Shown: positions 59,507 through 64,000 of the stretch, piece by piece
Position numbering within the stretch: position 1 is the stretch's first letter
Layout: each line of letters begins with the position of its first letter
From: Vicinamibacterales bacterium
Lineage (GTDB): Bacteria > Acidobacteriota > Vicinamibacteria > Vicinamibacterales > UBA2999
Assembly (NCBI GenBank): GCA_041394705.1
Contig: JAWKHS010000024.1
Span: forward strand, 1-64,000
Reading direction: 5' to 3'
Length of the DNA: 64,000 nt
The notes under the pieces: model-generated
The model's database searches: none
What the model was told of the DNA's origin: nothing
Seen by the model: only the letters and a program-made list of their open reading frames with translations
Translations under genes and position numbers: made by a program

Positions 59507-60379
59507 ATGGCACCCACCACGCGTTCCGCGGTCTCACGGCGGAGGTTCCTGGCATCGGCGGCGGGCGTGGGCGCGGCGGGCGTGCTCGCACCAGGGAAGG
59601 CGGCGTCACAGCCGTCGGCGCCGATCGTCACCAGGACCGACGTCGTCTACGGGCGCGTCGAGGGCTCGGCGCTCCTGGCCAATCTGGCGTATCCCGATGG
59701 CCCGGGACCCCGGCCCGCGATCGTGTCCGTGCACGGCGGCCGCTGGCGCGCCGGCAACCGCACCGACGCCAGCAGCATCAAGGTGGCGCAGTGGGCCGAG
59801 CTGGGCTTCTTCGCCATGTCCATCGACTACCGGCTGGTGGGCGGGTCACCGGCGCCGGCCGCCTACCTGGATGTCCGCTGCGCGCTTCGATGGCTGCACG
59901 CGCACGCCGGCGACTACGGGGTGGATCCGGCCCGCGTGTATCTCATCGGCCAGTCGGCGGGCGGTCACATGGTGTCGCTGGCCGCCACGCTCGGCGACGG
60001 CACGTATCCGAAGACCGGCGGCTGGCCCGACGCCCGGAGCGACGTGCGCGCGGTGATCAGCGTGGCCGGGGCGTACGATCTGCCGTCGCTGTCCTGGGGC
60101 AACCTGTGGACGCCCGTGAGCGGCGACGTGGACGAGGCGCGGCGGCAGGCCTCGCCGATGCACCACGTGTCCGCGTCGACCACGCCCCTTCTCGTGATCC
60201 ACTCCGACGACGACCGGTCCGTCCCGATCCAGCAGGCCGTGGACTTCGTGGAGAAGCTGAAGGGCGCGGGCGTGACCCACCGCTTCGTGCACTACGCCGA
60301 CAAGGGCCACATGGGCATCACCGACGACGTCGTGCGCGAGGCCCGCGCGTTCATCGCCGAGACGGAACCGAAGCGGTAA
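59507..60379 (+). CDS. Tat-exported alpha/beta hydrolase
   Basis: About 290 aa. Tat signal SRRRFLASAAGVGAAG, then a BD-FAE/acetylxylan-esterase-like hydrolase: oxyanion HGGRWRAG, nucleophile IGQSAGGHMVS, acid in IHSDDDRSVP and His in KGHMGIT. GGGAGGAG lies 7 bp before ATG 59507. It would cleave esters in the periplasm. The 3' end converges with the GNAT gene with 5 bp between. Confidence 0.87.
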   Translation: MAPTTRSAVSRRRFLASAAGVGAAGVLAPGKAASQPSAPIVTRTDVVYGRVEGSALLANLAYPDGPGPRPAIVSVHGGRWRAGNRTDASSIKVAQWAELGFFAMSIDYRLVGGSPAPAAYLDVRCALRWLHAHAGDYGVDPARVYLIGQSAGGHMVSLAATLGDGTYPKTGGWPDARSDVRAVISVAGAYDLPSLSWGNLWTPVSGDVDEARRQASPMHHVSASTTPLLVIHSDDDRSVPIQQAVDFVEKLKGAGVTHRFVHYADKGHMGITDDVVREARAFIAETEPKR

Positions 60380-60384
60380 AGCGG

Positions 60385-60903
60385 CTACAGTTCGCGCGCG
60401 AAGCGGACCTCGCGGAGCGTCACGCCCCACACGTCCACGGTCCGCCGCGCGCCGTCGGGCTCCCAGCGGTCCTGGCGATAGAACCGCTCGGCGCGCGCGT
60501 TCCCGTCGAGCATCCAGAGCCAGGCCGTCCGGTGTCCCGTGGCGATGAGATGGGCGCGCGCCTCCTCTATCAGGGTCACGCCGATGCCGCGTCCCCACCA
60601 GCCGGGATGCACGTGCAACGCGCACAGCTCGCCGCCCGGCGTCCCCGCCGCGGCTGGCGCGGTCGTCGCGAAGCCCACGACGCTCCCGTCGGCCACGCCG
60701 ACGATGGTGCGCGGCTTCGAGGCATCGACGTGCGAGAAGTCGTAGCGGGTGGCCCGCTCCTCCGCCTGGAGTCGATCGAGGTACGCGTCCGGCACGAGCC
60801 CGCGATACGCCGTCTGCCAGGTGGCGACGTGGACGCGCGCAACGGCCAACACATCGGCCGGCACGGCCAGCCGGAGCGTCACGGGCGGACCGGCGGCGCT
60901 CAT
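60385..60903 (-). CDS. GNAT-family N-acetyltransferase
   Basis: About 172 aa. The acetyl-CoA loop is LHVHPGWWGRGIGVTLIEEA, preceded by GELCAL, with the terminal AERFYRQDRWEPDG segment. This is a normal single-domain GNAT. ATG 60903 overlaps the stop of the small membrane-protein gene (ATGA). Substrate unknown. Confidence 0.87.
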   Translation of the reverse strand: MSAAGPPVTLRLAVPADVLAVARVHVATWQTAYRGLVPDAYLDRLQAEERATRYDFSHVDASKPRTIVGVADGSVVGFATTAPAAAGTPGGELCALHVHPGWWGRGIGVTLIEEARAHLIATGHRTAWLWMLDGNARAERFYRQDRWEPDGARRTVDVWGVTLREVRFAREL

Positions 60904-61388
60904 GGACGCCGGTCGGACGCGTGCCTGGTCCATAACGCAGCCGGCAACCCGACGGCGAACACGTGGGCCAAGACGGCGTTGACGAAGCCCACCCACCGCC
61001 GCGGCCAGGCGTTCAGGCCCGCGAGCGGCAGGACGACGCGGTACATCGCGAGAAACACCAGGATTCCGTAGAGCGGGCCCCAGAGCCACGGGCGGCGCCG
61101 GAGATCGGGCAGGCGTCGGCTGGCGAGGGCGAACACGGTCGTCACCCCGCAGGCGATGGTGAAGTGGAGGGCAAGCCCGAGCGCGGCCGTGGGCCACCCG
61201 CCGTCGTACGCCGCCCGGCCGAGCAGCCCGCTGGCTATCGACTGGGCCACGCGCTGGGGCGTGGTGCCGGTCGAGGCGCCGATGGCCAGCGCCGCGCAGA
61301 AGTCCAGGACGCCGACGAGCAACGTGCCGCCCCGGATCGCACGTCCCAGCCACGGCGCCGGCTGTCCGCCCGTCCCGTTGTCTGCCAT
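60900..61388 (-). CDS. Small four-helix membrane protein
   Basis: About 162 aa with four hydrophobic stretches (residues 20-38, 68-88, 102-122, 135-152). The pattern GGTLLVGVLDFCAALAI and LHFTIACGVTTVFALASRR is similar to YagU/DUF1440-type proteins of unknown function, but I hold that only tentatively. ATG 61388 starts a two-gene operon with the GNAT gene. Confidence 0.7.
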   Translation of the reverse strand: MADNGTGGQPAPWLGRAIRGGTLLVGVLDFCAALAIGASTGTTPQRVAQSIASGLLGRAAYDGGWPTAALGLALHFTIACGVTTVFALASRRLPDLRRRPWLWGPLYGILVFLAMYRVVLPLAGLNAWPRRWVGFVNAVLAHVFAVGLPAALWTRHASDRRP

Positions 61389-61466
61389 GTCTCGCGAGGC
61401 GGGGCCGGGAGGACGGCCGCGCCCTGGGCGGATTCTACCGCCCCGGTCAGACGGCCGGCACGGACG

Positions 61467-62660
61467 TCACACGTGCGCGTGCCGCCGGGTCCAGAGGAAG
61501 TACTTCTCGAAGGCCACCTTCGCCCAGTGGGCCTCGGGCCCCGGGATGATGAACTCGTGCTCGCGGGGGCTCAGCATGTGATCGCCCGCGATGATCATGC
61601 CCATGTTGCCGGTATCCATGATGCAGTAGGCGGCCATGTCGTCGAACTTCGCGGTGCTGAGCGGCAGCCCCTTGATGCTGGCCACGACGTTCTTCACGGC
61701 CGTCTTCGCCATCTGCTCGGTGGGGAAGCCGGTCTTCGGCACGCCGCAGGGCACGGCGGTGGCCCCGGGCGGCGCGACGTGCACGGCGACGCCGGCCGCG
61801 AACACGTTCTTGAACGTCGGGTGCTGGTAGGTGTCGGCCACCTCGATGAAGCCCTTCTCGTTGGCCAGCCCGGGCGTGTTCCTCACGGCGTCCACGCCGA
61901 GAAAGCGCGGCATGACCATGGTGAAGGCGGATGGCAGGAACTCCCCGTCCTTCAGGTGGACGCCGTCGGCTTCCACGCGATCGATCTCGGCGTTCATGCG
62001 CGAGTCGATCTGATAGTGGCGGAACAGCCACTCGCACATCTTCTGCGCGTTGCCGAACCCGCCGATGCCGAAGTGCGCGGCGAACGGCTCGGCCGTGACG
62101 TAGGTGATGGGCGCCTTGTCGGCCAGGTCGTGCTTCGCCACCTGGTAGCGCAGGTTGAAGAGGAACTCGTAGGCCGCGCCGAAGCAGGCAGCCCCCTGTG
62201 CCGATGCGACGACGATGGGCCCGGGGTGGATGAGGAAACGGTTCCACGCCTCGCGCGTGCGCTGCGCCGGGCCGAGACCGACGATCGAGTGCGAGTACTG
62301 GCGCACTCCCGGGATGTAGTCGTAGTCCACCTTCGGGCCGGTGCCGATGACCAGGTAGTCGTACGGGATGGCGCCCTTCGTCTTCGTCAGGACCTGGTTG
62401 GCCGGCGGGTCGAATCGCTCGATCTCGTCCTCGATGAACTGGATGCCATGGGACTCGTAGATCGGCCGGACGTCGAACGTGATGTCCTTCTCCTCGCGCA
62501 ATCCGAAGGGGTACCAGATGAGCGACGGGAAGAACAGGAACTTGTGGGTGTTGGCGACGACGACGATGTCGTGGTTGTCCCCCACCAGCTCCTTGAGCTC
62601 GAGGGCGGCCGTGTAGCCGGCGAAGTTGGTGCCGGCGATGACGATGCGCGTGCGGGACAT
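61467..62660 (-). CDS. Sulfide:quinone oxidoreductase-like flavoprotein
   Basis: About 397 aa. FAD site RIVIAGTNFAGYTAALEL; YDYLVIGTGPKVDYDYIPG; the quinone-side helix near VPCGVPKTGFPTEQMAKTAV. Two Cys line up with redox cysteines of SQR: GAACFGAAYEF and AAYCIMDTG. This makes true sulfide oxidation plausible, with electrons passed to quinone, although other type II NADH dehydrogenase-like activities are possible. ATG 62660 with GGGAGGGAG ahead. Divergent from the RMD1-like gene. Confidence 0.83.
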   Translation of the reverse strand: MSRTRIVIAGTNFAGYTAALELKELVGDNHDIVVVANTHKFLFFPSLIWYPFGLREEKDITFDVRPIYESHGIQFIEDEIERFDPPANQVLTKTKGAIPYDYLVIGTGPKVDYDYIPGVRQYSHSIVGLGPAQRTREAWNRFLIHPGPIVVASAQGAACFGAAYEFLFNLRYQVAKHDLADKAPITYVTAEPFAAHFGIGGFGNAQKMCEWLFRHYQIDSRMNAEIDRVEADGVHLKDGEFLPSAFTMVMPRFLGVDAVRNTPGLANEKGFIEVADTYQHPTFKNVFAAGVAVHVAPPGATAVPCGVPKTGFPTEQMAKTAVKNVVASIKGLPLSTAKFDDMAAYCIMDTGNMGMIIAGDHMLSPREHEFIIPGPEAHWAKVAFEKYFLWTRRHAHV

Positions 62661-62863
62661 GACTCCCTCCCCTGGTTGCGGACCGAACCGGTGGCTCGAG
62701 GATCGACAGGGCAAGATCGCTGCCGCGGGAGGGCGGCCCGCCGGTGGGACGAGACGCGGCCCGGGCGGCCGGATCCCCGGGAACTGCTCCCCGGCGGCGG
62801 GGATTCCCCCCGGCCGGGCTTGGCCCGCGCCCGCGGGGCGGTCCCCTGGGGTACCGTGGGCCG

Positions 62864-63958
62864 ATGCCTGCCGCGCTTCGGGGACAGCTGACCGCGTTCT
62901 ACCTGTTCGACCTGGCCGAGTCGGCGGACCTCGCCGCCGTGCGCGCCAGCCTCGGGGGCGCGGGTGAGAGCGCGCGCTTCGCACCGCGCTCGGCGATTCC
63001 GTCCTACGTCCGCTACCAGCACCCGCCCGTGCAGGTGGACGGCGAGGCCGTGGGCGTGCCCGCCGTGGACGGCTGGTCGGCCCGCTTCAAGATCTACGAC
63101 TACGGCGTGGTGTCACTCGCCCTCACGCAGCCGTTCGAGGGCACGTGGCCCGGACTCGTCGCGCTGGCGCAGTCGGCCGTGGGCACCCCGGCGCTCGACG
63201 CGGGCGCCGAAGCCGCCTGCCGGCACGTCGCCGAGCGGCTGCGCACGGCGCTCCAGGCGCCGCGCACCGCGTACCTGTCCGAGGACTACTTCGTGGTGGG
63301 GGTCACGGCCGCCGACGGCGCGCCCACGGCCGAGGCGCTGCTGGCCGCGCACGGCGACGACATCGCGCGCCTGCTCCGTGGGGAGCGCGAGGCCATCAGC
63401 GTGCAGGAGCGCGACGAGGTGCTGCGTCACCGGCTGTCGTACCTGGCCTCCGACCTGGTCGTGCCCTCGTGGAACGGCGCGTTCGTCTACGACTCGGAGG
63501 CCGGCCTCGCCGGCGCGCTCGAACTGCTGGAATTCGCCAACTCGCAGCTGCTCCAGTTCCGCTACTACGACCATCGGCTCGACGAGGAGCTGCAGCGGAT
63601 CTACGCGCGCCTGCAGGCCACGCGGTGGTACGAGCCGTGGATCGGCCGCCGGTACACGGCGGCGGCGCGACAGCTGCACGGCGTGCTCATCGACGTGAAC
63701 GAGCTGACCGATCGCACCGAGAACGCGCTGAAGCTCGTGGGCGACGTCTACGCGGCCCGCCTGCTGGGCCTGGCGGCCGCGCGCCTCGGCCTGGCGGCGT
63801 GGAAGGACGCGGTGAAGGACAAGCTGAAGACCCTCGACGACATCTACCGCTTCGCCGTGGACCAGACGTCGATGGACCGCGGCGAGATCCTCGAGGTGGC
63901 CATCGTGCTGATCCTGGTCTTCGAGCTCGTGCTGTTCTTCATGGGGATCATGAAGTAG
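62864..63958 (+). CDS. RMD1/DUF155 (YagE)-like membrane protein
   Basis: About 364 aa. The DUF155 pattern is seen in IYDYGVVSLALTQPFEG near the N-terminal third, EDYFVVGV, LLEFANSQLLQFRYYDHRLDEELQRIY, and a C-terminal transmembrane helix (VAIVLILVFELVLFFMG). Eukaryotic RMD1 acts in mitochondrial organisation; the bacterial role is unknown. ATG 62864 is chosen because the frame upstream overlaps the SQR promoter. Confidence 0.8.
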   Translation: MPAALRGQLTAFYLFDLAESADLAAVRASLGGAGESARFAPRSAIPSYVRYQHPPVQVDGEAVGVPAVDGWSARFKIYDYGVVSLALTQPFEGTWPGLVALAQSAVGTPALDAGAEAACRHVAERLRTALQAPRTAYLSEDYFVVGVTAADGAPTAEALLAAHGDDIARLLRGEREAISVQERDEVLRHRLSYLASDLVVPSWNGAFVYDSEAGLAGALELLEFANSQLLQFRYYDHRLDEELQRIYARLQATRWYEPWIGRRYTAAARQLHGVLIDVNELTDRTENALKLVGDVYAARLLGLAAARLGLAAWKDAVKDKLKTLDDIYRFAVDQTSMDRGEILEVAIVLILVFELVLFFMGIMK

Positions 63959-64000
63959 GCGGCGACGCGGGCGAGGCCTGGCGCACGTCGTCGAGCAGGT

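Overview
The window is GC-rich, densely coded DNA with almost no complete RNA genes. Its gene families point to a soil or freshwater Acidobacteriota, most likely class Vicinamibacteria. The pointers are two winged-helix/TPR transcriptional regulators, a membrane-anchored Ser/Thr kinase, an S9 dipeptidyl peptidase, a PQQ-type propeller with a fused cytochrome c, several Tat-exported enzymes, and GTG starts with 1-4 nt stop/start overlaps everywhere. This placement is inferred from gene content; no 16S or ribosomal gene is present.

Layout. 1-2544: a visibly AT-richer stretch with the 5' half of a tRNA-Ser(GCU) gene (minus strand, 274-312) flanked by a short direct repeat, followed by a PD-(D/E)xK nuclease-DUF2075 helicase fusion; it looks like the edge of an integrated element. 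2545-3511: no convincing gene, but ten 21-bp tandem units at 3155-3364. 3512-6628: Ser/Thr kinase and a two-domain PPK2 (polyphosphate:AMP phosphotransferase). 6635-10681: an ATP/ADP-translocase-like carrier with HEAT repeats, divergent from a winged-helix/TPR regulator. 10865-12362: VOC protein and methyltransferase. 12369-15966 (minus): an operon of three SRPBCC-like proteins and an MDR oxidoreductase. 16234-18657: S9 peptidase. 18806-20377: membrane domain fused to a catalytically degenerate SDR. 20456-23649: a secreted protein, a divergent membrane-anchored CadC-like regulator with 11-bp-spaced direct repeats between them, and an ankyrin protein. 23687-25947 (minus): ergothioneine genes egtB-egtD. 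26178-28948: two-subunit molybdenum hydroxylase.

28949-38309 (minus): the most striking locus, eight codirectional genes, seven of which are packed together (36954-28949), mostly with 4-nt ATGA/GTGA overlaps: CoA-transferase, two B12-type radical SAM enzymes, two GNAT-like proteins, a GH3 acyl-adenylate amidoligase, an FtsX-type ABC permease and its ATPase. I read it as an uncharacterised pathway that builds and exports an amide-bearing metabolite or lipid. 38573-43015: MBL-fold enzyme, quinoprotein, and an esterase containing a PDZ domain. 43044-47957: methyltransferase, DUF1579-like protein, AraC regulator, an orphan contractile-tail sheath, and a VOC-bicupin protein. 48188-51157: large secreted propeller/Fn3 protein. 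51192-56260 (minus): a compact nitrilase, alpha/beta hydrolase, stand-alone GyrB/ParE-type Toprim protein and a DUF3516 helicase interrupted by an in-frame TAG. 56324-63958: methyltransferase, BON lipoprotein, APC permease, Tat-exported hydrolase, GNAT plus small membrane protein, sulfide:quinone oxidoreductase-like flavoprotein, and an RMD1/DUF155 protein.

Most starts were reset from the longest open frame by ribosome-binding sites, family length, signal peptides or overlap with the neighbouring gene. No CRISPR array, rRNA, complete tRNA or intact insertion sequence was seen.
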